Made by a program: the position numbers and the translations under genes. A DNA stretch of 64,000 nt from an uncultured Lachnospiraceae bacterium (GTDB lineage: Bacteria > Bacillota > Clostridia > Lachnospirales > Lachnospiraceae), in NCBI GenBank assembly GCA_910585635.1, contig CAJUFE010000002.1, positions 1 to 64,000 on the forward strand, written 5' to 3'. The notes under the pieces are model-generated. The model searched no databases, was not told where the DNA came from, and saw only the letters and a list, made by a program, of their open reading frames with translations. Below, in pieces: positions 35,831 through 43,933 of the stretch; within the stretch, counting starts at the first letter, position 1; each line of letters starts with the position of its first letter.

Positions 35831-35870
35831 GCCCGGTCATGAAACGCAAAATAATGTTTCATGACCGGGC
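35831..35870 (-). terminator. Strong terminator of the nucleotidyltransferase gene
   Basis: GCCCGGTCATGAAAC pairs perfectly with its complement over 15 bp around a 10-base loop, followed on the minus strand by TCTTTTCTTTT. Confidence 0.9.
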
Positions 35871-35891
35871 CGGAGCATCCCTGCAGGCTCT

Positions 35892-36719
35892 TTATGACGC
35901 GTAGGCCGCCCAGATCTCCCAGAAGATCTCGCCTCGCTTTTCATATCCCTCGATCTGCCGCTCCGCAAGCTTATCATAAACAACTCCAGCGGCAAAGAGC
36001 TTGTCGGCGATATAGTTGAACACGGGATGATCGTTATGGTAAGGACATCTTCCCGGGTGGGCCCGCAGGTCTTCCAGATAGGGAAGATACGCCAGCTTTT
36101 CTGAATGGCCATAAGGATGATGGGTCGTCCCATACTGTCTGTCGCGCATGCCCATCTGCAGGACCAGGGTCTCATTAAGGTTCATGTTCGCCAGATGGTC
36201 GCCGATCAGAAAGTCTCTCCGGTAGAGCTTTCCCAGCGCCTGGATCTGGACGAACCAGAACCGATCGGCCGCTCTCCATCCCTCACCGGGGATCCGCCGG
36301 TAAAAGTCCTGCGCATCCTTTAGCAATGGCGCATCCTCATCCGGCAGGATCTCCAGGCCCATATCATAACGCAGGCCTTCCTTTGTCACGATCCGATAAG
36401 TGTGGTTTTCCGGTGAGAACGCGATCCCAAGGCAGGTGGTATGATCGATCCCGTAGCGGGAGATCATCGCCATATAGTCTTTTGCATCCACTGTATCATG
36501 GGGCGATAACCGTGCGCGGACATGGAGGTCCACATCACTGTACCGGTCATGATAACTCTTCTCTACGATCTCGGCCACCTTAACGCGGATCTCCTTTACC
36601 GTATCCGTTTTGTAGATCCACGTCCCTCTCGCCTGTATCGTACACACCTCTGGAAGCGCCTGTATCCGGCCGATGAACCGCCCGAGCCCTTCCGCCATCT
36701 TCTCTTTTGTAAGCTCCAT
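35892..36719 (-). CDS. Nucleotidyltransferase-like protein
   Basis: About 275 residues from ATG 36719. YSDVDLHVRA near residue 65 looks like the metal-binding DxD of the nucleotidyltransferase superfamily. The second half is helical with a conserved-looking LADHLAN/GTTHHPYG region similar in layout to aminoglycoside or streptomycin adenylyltransferases of Firmicutes. It is flanked by a promoter-like TATAAT at 36890-36895 and a strong terminator. Antibiotic modification is only one possibility and should not be assumed. Confidence 0.6.
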   Translation of the reverse strand: MELTKEKMAEGLGRFIGRIQALPEVCTIQARGTWIYKTDTVKEIRVKVAEIVEKSYHDRYSDVDLHVRARLSPHDTVDAKDYMAMISRYGIDHTTCLGIAFSPENHTYRIVTKEGLRYDMGLEILPDEDAPLLKDAQDFYRRIPGEGWRAADRFWFVQIQALGKLYRRDFLIGDHLANMNLNETLVLQMGMRDRQYGTTHHPYGHSEKLAYLPYLEDLRAHPGRCPYHNDHPVFNYIADKLFAAGVVYDKLAERQIEGYEKRGEIFWEIWAAYAS

Positions 36720-36930
36720 ATAGCCTCCCACCCATAGACAAAAGCCGTATAGCCAGGCAAGAGACCGACACGGATCTTATCCGGCACAAATGGCTCATTC
36801 CCGCTCTCGATCAAACTCCGGTCAGAGTCTCCATCTCCTGCTCACGGTCCACAAACCGTCCATCCCGGTTGCCTCCTACCTTTTTCTTTATTATACCCCA
36901 AATTATAATAATTGAAAGTATGATCTTTCT

Positions 36931-39429
36931 CTACAGATACCTCCCCGTAACGCTCTCCTTATCCGCCGCCACCTCCTCCGGTGTCCCCACAGCCACGATC
37001 CGCCCGCCGGCCTCGCCGCCGCCCGGCCCCATGTCGATCATATAGTCGGCATTGCGGAGCACATCCAGGTCGTGCTCGATCACGATGACGGTGGCGCCAT
37101 TCTCGATCAGCGTCTGGAACACGCCCAGGAGGGTCTGCACATCTAACGGGTGCAGTCCGATCGTGGGCTCGTCAAATACGAAGACCGTATCGGCCTGGGC
37201 TCTCCCCATCTCACTGGCCAGCTTCAGCCGCTGGGCCTCGCCGCCGGAAAGGCTGGGGGTCTCCTCCCCTAAGGTCAGGTAGCCCAGCCCCAGACGATGG
37301 AGCACCTGGAGACGCTGGGACACCAGCTTCATGTCCTTATCCTTACAGACCTCAAGGGCCGTGGACACATCAAGCCCCATCAGCTCTGGCAGGGACCAGG
37401 CTCCGCCAGACCCATCCCGGCGTTTGATCTTGTAGGCCGCCTTCGCGTATCGGGACCCCCGGCATTCCGGGCAGGGGATATCCACATCCGGCAAGAACTG
37501 TACGTCCAGGCTGATCTGCCCGGTCCCGTCGCACACCGGGCAGCGCAGCTTTCCTGTGTTATAGGAGAAGTCGCCGGCCTTATATCCGGCCTTCTTTGCC
37601 TCCGGGAGCCGGGCGTAGAGCTTGCGCAGCTCATCATGGACATTGGCGTAGGTGGCTACGGTAGAGCGGACATTGATCCCAATCGGCGTGGCGTCGATCA
37701 GCTTGACCCGTTCGATGCCCTCGGCCTCCACCCCACGGATGTGCTCCGGAAGCGTCCTTTTTTGCAGCAGCGTCTCCAGGGCGGGGATGAGGCTTTCTAA
37801 GACCAGGGTCGTCTTCCCCGAGCCGGACACGCCGGTCACCACGGTCAGCCGTCCCTTGGGGATCTCCACCTCAAGGGGCTTTACCGTGTGGATCGCCCCG
37901 GTGGATAGGCGGATCCGTCCCAGGTCGAACAGCTCCTCTTTCGAGGCGCGCGGCCTGCGGATATCCGCTTTCCCTGAAAGGAATGGCCCGATCAGGGAGC
38001 CGTCCTTTTCTGCGATCTGGGGGACCGTCCCCTGGGCGATCACCTGGCCTCCGCCTGCTCCCGCCCCGGGACCCATCTCGATCATCCAGTCCGCCTCCTT
38101 AAGGATCTGGGTGTCATGGTCCACTAAGATCACGGAATTGCCGTCGTCGATCAGGTCCTGCATCACGCCGGTGAGCCCCACGATGTTGGAGGGGTGGAGG
38201 CCGATGGATGGCTCGTCCAGCACATAGAGCACCCCGGTGGTCCGATTGCGCACCGCCCGGGCCAGCTGCATCCGCTGGCGCTCCCCGGTGGAGAGGGTGG
38301 AGGCGGCCCGGTCTAAGGTCAGATAGCCCAGCCCCAGATCCATCAGACGCTTTGCGGTCTCGGCAAAGGACTGGCAGATGCTCTCCGCCATGGGACGCAT
38401 CTTTTCCGGCAGAGAGGCAGGGACGCGGGCTACCCACACCACCAGCTCCGCCAGGGTCATCCTGCAGACCTCATCTAAGGAGATCTTGCAGAGCCGCGGC
38501 GCCCGCGCGGCCTCAGACAGCCGGGAGCCGTGGCAGTCCGGGCAGATATCCTGCTTTAAGAATTTCTCCACCCGCTTCATGCCCTTCTCGTCCTTGACCT
38601 TGGACAGGGCATTTTCCACGGTGTAGGTGGCGTTAAAATACGTAAAATCGATCTCACCCGCCTCATTGGTGTTCTTGGCCTTGTAAAAGATGTGCTTCTT
38701 CTCGGCAGGGCCATTGTAGACGATCTCCTTCTCCTCCTCGGTCAGCTGGAAAAAGGGTACGTCCGTCCGCACCCCCATGGCCCGGCACACGTCGGTCATC
38801 AGCGACCACATCAGCGTCCGCCAGGGGGCTACCGCGCCCTGATCAATCGTAAGGCTCTCATCCGGCACCAGGGTGGAACGGTCCACGGTGCGCACGATCC
38901 CCGTCCCTGCGCAGGTAGGGCAGGCCCCCTGGCTGTTAAAGGCCAGCTCCTCCGCCGACGGCGCGAAAAAGCCTTCGCCGCACACCGGGCAGACCAGCTC
39001 CTTATCAGCGGCCACCGCCAGCGTGGGCTCCAGATAGTGGCCATTGGGGCAGCGGTGGCAGGCCAGCCTGGAGAACATCAGGCGCAGGCTGTTCAAAAGC
39101 TCGGTCCCGGTGCCGAAGGTGCTGCGGATCCCCGGCACGCCCGGACGCTGGTGGAGGGCCAAGGAGGCGGGGACATGGAGCACATCGTCCACCTGCGCCT
39201 TGGACGCCTGGGTCATGCGCCGCCTGGTGTAGGTGGAGAGGGAATCCAGATACCGCCTGGAGCCCTCCGCGTACAGGACGCCCAGGGCCAGGGAGGATTT
39301 TCCGGAGCCGGACACCCCGGATATGGCCACGATCTTCCCTAAGGGGATGTCGATATCGATATCTTTCAGGTTATGGACCCGCGCGCCGCGGATCTTGATC
39401 TGGTGGTCGGTCTTCTTTTTTTCATCCAT
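36931..39429 (-). CDS. UvrA-like ABC ATPase (UvrA2-type excinuclease subunit)
   Basis: 832 residues, about 110 shorter than canonical UvrA. Two ABC domains: Walker A GVSGSGKSS (about 38) and GVSGSGKTT (about 530); signatures LSTGERQRMQLARA and LSGGEAQRLKLASEMG; Walker B VLDEPSIGLHP and FVFDEPTIGLHP. Zinc-finger cysteines CPVC/CPTC and CPVC/CPEC are present. The UvrB-binding region is reduced, as in UvrA2 paralogs linked to drug or DNA-damage tolerance. Stands alone, not with uvrB. Confidence 0.9.
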   Translation of the reverse strand: MDEKKKTDHQIKIRGARVHNLKDIDIDIPLGKIVAISGVSGSGKSSLALGVLYAEGSRRYLDSLSTYTRRRMTQASKAQVDDVLHVPASLALHQRPGVPGIRSTFGTGTELLNSLRLMFSRLACHRCPNGHYLEPTLAVAADKELVCPVCGEGFFAPSAEELAFNSQGACPTCAGTGIVRTVDRSTLVPDESLTIDQGAVAPWRTLMWSLMTDVCRAMGVRTDVPFFQLTEEEKEIVYNGPAEKKHIFYKAKNTNEAGEIDFTYFNATYTVENALSKVKDEKGMKRVEKFLKQDICPDCHGSRLSEAARAPRLCKISLDEVCRMTLAELVVWVARVPASLPEKMRPMAESICQSFAETAKRLMDLGLGYLTLDRAASTLSTGERQRMQLARAVRNRTTGVLYVLDEPSIGLHPSNIVGLTGVMQDLIDDGNSVILVDHDTQILKEADWMIEMGPGAGAGGGQVIAQGTVPQIAEKDGSLIGPFLSGKADIRRPRASKEELFDLGRIRLSTGAIHTVKPLEVEIPKGRLTVVTGVSGSGKTTLVLESLIPALETLLQKRTLPEHIRGVEAEGIERVKLIDATPIGINVRSTVATYANVHDELRKLYARLPEAKKAGYKAGDFSYNTGKLRCPVCDGTGQISLDVQFLPDVDIPCPECRGSRYAKAAYKIKRRDGSGGAWSLPELMGLDVSTALEVCKDKDMKLVSQRLQVLHRLGLGYLTLGEETPSLSGGEAQRLKLASEMGRAQADTVFVFDEPTIGLHPLDVQTLLGVFQTLIENGATVIVIEHDLDVLRNADYMIDMGPGGGEAGGRIVAVGTPEEVAADKESVTGRYL

Positions 39430-39526
39430 CTTTTGTCTGCTGCTCCTTTCTTTAGCCCTTGTGGAGCTTTGGGCATCTTTTTCTAGTATAGCAGATGTGG
39501 GGGGAGAAAAACAGCGGATCTTCAGC

Positions 39527-39555
39527 TTGAACTCCGAGTTAAAATCTTATATACT
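39527..39555 (+). promoter_or_regulatory. Promoter of the VapD-type gene pair
   Basis: TTGAAC (39527-39532) and TATACT (39550-39555) with a 17-bp spacer, 45 bp before the first start codon. Confidence 0.65.
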
Positions 39556-39600
39556 TGATCAAAGGAGATCCTGCAAGATTTTTTGAAAGGGGTATAGGAT

Positions 39601-39903
39601 ATGTATAGTTCGATCATTGAGATAAAAAAAACGGTTCCTAATGGAACCTTGGCAGACCTGCGCAAGGTTGCAGAGGAAGCTTTTTCCAATCGCGCTGGCA
39701 GCGTAAAAAATTCCAGCAATAACCCATACAGGTTTGTGTTCAAAGGCGGTGAGGATAAATTTGGTTGTCTCGAGCTAGGGATGTTAGCGTTAAAACGAGA
39801 AAGGGAGGTCCTTGATCAGATCGATCAATGGCACTGGGTTGACGATGAGGATCCGGGCGAAAACTGTGATATCCTTAAGGTTTTAGCCATGCCGGTATAC
39901 TGA
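39601..39903 (+). CDS. Unrecognised 100-residue protein, probable VapD partner
   Basis: Begins MYSSIIEIKKTVPNGTLADL and contains NPYRFVFKGGEDKFGCLELG and an acidic HWVDDEDPGENCD stretch. No family recognised. AAAGGGG stands about 9 bases upstream. Its stop is one base before the ATG of the VapD-like gene, so the two are co-translated; AT-richer than the neighbourhood. The arrangement (small upstream gene plus VapD) mirrors the antitoxin-toxin pair VapXD of Haemophilus, so an antitoxin role is inferred from position only. Confidence 0.7.
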   Translation: MYSSIIEIKKTVPNGTLADLRKVAEEAFSNRAGSVKNSSNNPYRFVFKGGEDKFGCLELGMLALKREREVLDQIDQWHWVDDEDPGENCDILKVLAMPVY

Positions 39904-39904
39904 T

Positions 39905-40243
39905 ATGGCTGGGACCAGAAAACAGATCGCTTTTGATCTCGACACAAAGGCATTGGAGCGTTATTATCCAGGCGAGAGCTGGAACAATGCTTACGAGATG
40001 ATCAAGCGTCATATGTTGAAGAATGACTTTTCCTGGCTGCAAGGTTCTGTCTATGTATCCACCAGATCGATGACTTCAACAGAAGTGACCAACATCCTGG
40101 ATGGACTTGTCGTAAAATATCCGTGGCTGAACCTGTGTATGCGGGACTGCCGCGAGGCCAATATCGGTAAGGAGCATAGCAAAAACTATATCTTTGATAA
40201 AAGTTCAAATGTTCCGATCAGAGAAGTATCAAAGCATAGTTGA
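39905..40243 (+). CDS. VapD-like endoribonuclease (Cas2-related fold)
   Basis: 112 residues. IAFDLDTKALERYYPG at the N terminus has the acidic strand-1 residue of VapD/Cas2 proteins; WNNAYEMIKRHMLKNDFSWLQG, SVYVSTRSMTSTEV and LCMRDCREANIG follow the VapD pattern QGSVY ... RD-R. VapD toxins are purine-specific mRNA-cleaving RNases in Helicobacter and Haemophilus. The C terminus is about 15 residues longer than in those. Followed by a terminator, so the locus is a self-contained two-gene unit. Confidence 0.8.
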   Translation: MAGTRKQIAFDLDTKALERYYPGESWNNAYEMIKRHMLKNDFSWLQGSVYVSTRSMTSTEVTNILDGLVVKYPWLNLCMRDCREANIGKEHSKNYIFDKSSNVPIREVSKHS

Positions 40244-40252
40244 TCGCTATAT

Positions 40253-40300
40253 GCCCGCTCATAGAACATCATCCTGGGTTTTATGAACGGGCTCTTTTTT
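40253..40300 (+). terminator. Terminator of the VapD unit
   Basis: GCCCGCTCATAGAAC pairs imperfectly with GTTTTATGAACGGGC, followed by TCTTTTTT. Confidence 0.8.
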
Positions 40301-40370
40301 GATAACAGCATGGCCCTTTTCACCGATCAGCCAGCGTATCTGGCGCGACCGGAGCATGCCAGACGCATAG

Positions 40371-42233
40371 CTAAAGATCTTGCCGTTGACCAATGCCTTC
40401 CCGGCCCGGACCTGCAGCAGTGAACACGATCTTGAGCCCTCCCCCTTCATGGACATAGATCCCCTGGACCAGCGCGGTCAAAAGGCCTCTGTCGAGGGTT
40501 TCCTGGATAGAGCTCTGGGTGCCTGCTCCGTGATCTTTGTCCCCAGCTTTTATCTCATCCCCGGCTTTTGTCTTTCCTCCAGCCTTTGCCTTTCCTCCGG
40601 CTTTTATTTTTCCTCCGGCCATTAAACAACCCTTTCCATCCTCTCTCTTTCCGTCCCTATCCCCGACAATCTCCCCATACTGGGCCTGGATCGTCCTGAT
40701 CGCATGCTCCAGCTGCTCCGCCCGGGCAGAATATCGTTCTTTCAAACGGATATACCCTTCTTTATCGATCAGCCCTTCCTTCCAGTCGCCGTAGAGCCCG
40801 TCGATGATCTTGGTGACCTTCTCCAGCTCCCTCTGGCGTTGGCTGGAGAGCTCTGCAAGGCGCGATACCTCCCGCTCCCGGCGGTCGAGGGCGCCTCTGC
40901 AGAGCTCTGCCAGCGCCGCCCCGCTCCGACGCTCCTGCTCTGGCTCCTCGATCTTGCTCCATCGCCCCCGCTCTGGCTCCTCAGTCCCACTCTGTTGTCC
41001 CCGGCCTGTCTCTTGGGCGCTACCGACGCTCGGAGGCTCGGGCTGGTCCAGATGCTCCCGGACAGCGGCGGACAAGGCCTTTAGGACCGCGTCCTCCCGG
41101 ACCGTGTGCTTCGTGCAGGCCTCTCTGGACTGCTCTCTGTAGGTGCGGCAATAGTAGTATACGATCCCTCTCGTCTCCTGCCTGGTCATAGCCCGCCCGC
41201 AGTCCGCACAGTAGATCAGGCCCGACAAAAGATGCCGTCTGCGCTTTCCCGGCGGGGTCCGGGCAGCCGCCTTCTGGATCTGGCCTGCCTTTTGAAAAAG
41301 GGCCTCCGAGATGATCGGCTCATGCCTATCCGGGACGACAGTCCAGTCCTCCTCTGGCACGGCCACCTTCTCGTGGACCTTATAGCTGATGACGGTCTGC
41401 CGCCCCTGGACCATGGCGCCGGTGTAGACCTGGTTCTTCAAGATCCAGGTCACCGCTCTGGGCGACCAGAGGCCTTTGCTCTTTTCCATCTGGGGACAGC
41501 TAAAGCGCAGGCCCTTGCTCCTTTTATAGGCGGAGGGGCTCAAGATCCCACGCTCGTTCAGCTCTCTGGCGATCCCGCCCTTGCTCATCCCCTCATAGAC
41601 ATACCAGCAGTAGATATCCCGCACCACCTCCGCCGCCTCCTGATCGATGCACAGCTTATTTTTATCTCCTGGAAACCGCTTGTAGCCGTAGGGCGGGAAC
41701 GCGCCGATGAACTCCCCTTTCCTCCGTTTTGCCGCGAAGGTCTCCCGGATATCCCGGGAGGTCTTGGCCGCAAAGCGGTCGTTCATCAGTCCGTTGATCG
41801 GCACCTCCAGCCCGAACAGGGTCTCCGGGTGGAGATAGCTGTCGATCTTCGGCTCGCTGACCGTGACGAAGCGGACTCTGTGCTCCGGGAAGACCTTCTC
41901 CAGGAAATAACCCTGGTCCGCGTAATTCCGGAACATGCGGGAAAGGTTCTTGCAGACGATACAGTCGATCCGCCCCGCCTCCATATCCCGGATCATCTGT
42001 CTGAAGGCCGGGCGGTCGTGGTCGGTCCCTGTTTCTCCGTCGTCGATATAATGTCCCACAAGTGTGAACGCTCCCTCAAAACCGGTCTCCATATACCCGG
42101 CGATGATCTTCTTCTGGTTAGTGACACTCAGGCTCTCATCGTTCCCGTCCTCCCGTGACAGGCGGATATAGACCGCCACCTGCCAGATCCTCTGCCCAGG
42201 ACGCCTTGCTCCGTTCCCTCTACTCTCGGCCAT
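40371..42233 (-). CDS. Large serine recombinase (TnpX/resolvase family)
   Basis: 620 residues. Catalytic domain: VAVYIRLSREDG with Ser26, CKNLSRMFRNYADQGYFLE and the DGETGTDHDRPAFRQMI segment. Recombinase domain GAFPPYGYKRFPGDKN, then the zinc-ribbon region CADCGRAMTRQ ... YYYCRTYREQSREACTKH. A coiled coil precedes a C-terminal end reading TALVQGIYVHEGGGLKIVFT. Two regions are low-complexity: Glu/Gly/Arg-rich (about 420-460) and a run of KAGGK-like repeats (about 545-585) that correspond to 18-bp DNA repeats. GGGGAGG precedes the ATG. No other conjugation or phage genes nearby, so it is an isolated relic or the core of a tiny element. Confidence 0.93.
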   Translation of the reverse strand: MAESRGNGARRPGQRIWQVAVYIRLSREDGNDESLSVTNQKKIIAGYMETGFEGAFTLVGHYIDDGETGTDHDRPAFRQMIRDMEAGRIDCIVCKNLSRMFRNYADQGYFLEKVFPEHRVRFVTVSEPKIDSYLHPETLFGLEVPINGLMNDRFAAKTSRDIRETFAAKRRKGEFIGAFPPYGYKRFPGDKNKLCIDQEAAEVVRDIYCWYVYEGMSKGGIARELNERGILSPSAYKRSKGLRFSCPQMEKSKGLWSPRAVTWILKNQVYTGAMVQGRQTVISYKVHEKVAVPEEDWTVVPDRHEPIISEALFQKAGQIQKAAARTPPGKRRRHLLSGLIYCADCGRAMTRQETRGIVYYYCRTYREQSREACTKHTVREDAVLKALSAAVREHLDQPEPPSVGSAQETGRGQQSGTEEPERGRWSKIEEPEQERRSGAALAELCRGALDRREREVSRLAELSSQRQRELEKVTKIIDGLYGDWKEGLIDKEGYIRLKERYSARAEQLEHAIRTIQAQYGEIVGDRDGKREDGKGCLMAGGKIKAGGKAKAGGKTKAGDEIKAGDKDHGAGTQSSIQETLDRGLLTALVQGIYVHEGGGLKIVFTAAGPGREGIGQRQDL

Positions 42234-42303
42234 CTGCCTCCCCTCTCCTTACCGTCGCCGGACCTGTGCCAGCGGCATACAGCGGCCCTGGACACATGCC
42301 GCG

Positions 42304-42338
42304 AAAAAAGCTCATGACATCCTATGTGCCATGAGCTT
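42304..42338 (-). terminator. Terminator of the sucrose operon
   Basis: AAGCTCATG and CATGAGCTT form a 9-bp stem around a 13-base loop, followed by TTTTTTCGC on the minus strand. Confidence 0.8.
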
Positions 42339-42411
42339 GTCGCTATTCCTTGTCTGCCCGATACCCGATACCCATCAACCTTTTCCGGTCTGTTCCATAC
42401 AGACATAGCGG

Positions 42412-43848
42412 TCACTCTGTCATGATCGCAGCATCCCAAACTTCAAGTCCCCCATCCGCGACAAAGAACCCCAGATGCCGCTCACTCCAATTATACATCC
42501 TAAAGCCAAAGGCAAGATCATCATCCACATATAAGATCGCCATCGTATCCTGGATATACAGTGAAAGCGCATATTCCCTGTCCGCTTCCATGACCAGCGG
42601 ACGCTCCATTTCTGTCTCATAGGGGAACATCTGCCCCCCATCCTCGTACATCCGGAGTCCCGAACGGAACTCGATCCGGTTAAAAGCAGGCTCAAACATC
42701 AGATAATACCCAAAGTCAAAATCCCGGTCGATCTGCAGTGCGATCCCAAACCGCGTCGGATCCCCGTGATATCTGCACTTCACCTTAATGCAGCACTGGG
42801 GCGGGATCTTGTCCGCGATGGCTGCAGAATACCCATCTTCTGAACAACAGCACACGGCCCCGTCCTTTTGGATCCATCTCCCAGTCAGACCATCGATCTT
42901 TACCTTTGTACACTTACCAAAGGCATTTTTCACACTGTCCGCCGGACACACCCCAAGCGTCCCATCCTCATGCTGCACAAGCTTATGGACAACGGCGGTC
43001 CCGCCCCAATCCCAGCTGCAATAATCCTTTCCAAGATCCTTACCAGGGTCAAAGCCCTTTGCATTTTCACCTTTTGTCGGGTTCCAGCCGTATATATACC
43101 GGTCCTTTCCGTCAAACCCTGTTTTCCCGGCGTAAAATGCCCTCCCGTCAAAGGTATCCACCTTAGGCCTGATCCATGGGCCTTTCATCGAACGGCTCAT
43201 CCTGTAATACGTGCGCAGTCCGTCTGTGTAATTCGAATAGACAAGGTAATACCAGTCGCCCATTTTGAACAGATCAGGGCATTCATTTGCACCCTGGTTC
43301 ATCCTGGGTGCATATAACGGCGGCCTGTAGCTCCAATGGGACAGATCCTCTGACACGCACAGGCCGACACAGCCGCTCCGTTTTGTTGGGGCGACCTCAT
43401 TGGCCGCTATGAGCATCCACCATTGCTGCTCTTCTTCATTCCAGAACACATGGGGATCCCTCCAGTCCGACTCACTGCGGTATATCTTCCCATCCGGCCC
43501 AAACTTATCCTCCGGGATATCCTCCCAGTGTAAAAAGTCTTTGCTGACCGCGTGCCGCGCCCACTGTAAGACCGGATCTTTGTCAAATCCAAAGGTGCAG
43601 TAAAACATATGATAGGTATCATCCACCTTCACGATAGAGCCTGTCCCTCCGTCGATGTACACCGGCGTCTCGTGAAAGTTCCTGTTATCTTCCGTTATGA
43701 GCCGATGCCATCCACACACGACCATATCCTTCGGCGCATCCGGGTCCCAATTTTTCAGATAATGACATTCAAACCGCCCCGTCTCTTCGTTATAGAAAGG
43801 GATGATATCCCCTACCTTGGCATATTGGGGCTTATAAAATAGCTCCAT
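42412..43848 (-). CDS. Glycoside hydrolase family 32 (fructosidase)
   Basis: 478 residues from ATG 43848 (GGAGG 7 bases upstream). Five-bladed propeller motifs: VGDIIPFY with the nucleophile candidate D14 in place of the usual WMNDPNG, SDWRDPHVFW with the RDP motif, and NECPDLF with the acid/base Glu. A C-terminal beta-sandwich follows (FGIALQIDRDFDFGYYLMFEP ends about residue 400). With a sucrose-type PTS gene 85 bp upstream, sucrose 6-phosphate or a fructoside phosphate is the probable substrate. The altered first motif is the main uncertainty. Confidence 0.85.
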   Translation of the reverse strand: MELFYKPQYAKVGDIIPFYNEETGRFECHYLKNWDPDAPKDMVVCGWHRLITEDNRNFHETPVYIDGGTGSIVKVDDTYHMFYCTFGFDKDPVLQWARHAVSKDFLHWEDIPEDKFGPDGKIYRSESDWRDPHVFWNEEEQQWWMLIAANEVAPTKRSGCVGLCVSEDLSHWSYRPPLYAPRMNQGANECPDLFKMGDWYYLVYSNYTDGLRTYYRMSRSMKGPWIRPKVDTFDGRAFYAGKTGFDGKDRYIYGWNPTKGENAKGFDPGKDLGKDYCSWDWGGTAVVHKLVQHEDGTLGVCPADSVKNAFGKCTKVKIDGLTGRWIQKDGAVCCCSEDGYSAAIADKIPPQCCIKVKCRYHGDPTRFGIALQIDRDFDFGYYLMFEPAFNRIEFRSGLRMYEDGGQMFPYETEMERPLVMEADREYALSLYIQDTMAILYVDDDLAFGFRMYNWSERHLGFFVADGGLEVWDAAIMTE

Positions 43849-43933
43849 ATCAGATCCTCCATCCATATTTCGTCCATATCCATCTTTTGCTCTTTTCATA
43901 CCATAAGCCCACCATGCAGGTGGTCCCAATGCA

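Noticed and set aside
40259..40456. 65-codon frame at the end of the recombinase gene
   Set aside because: It overlaps the VapD terminator and the recombinase C terminus in another frame and has no own start signals.
40371..42233. Prophage or integrative conjugative element
   Set aside because: Only the recombinase is present; no phage structural, replication or conjugation genes and no clear att repeats were seen.
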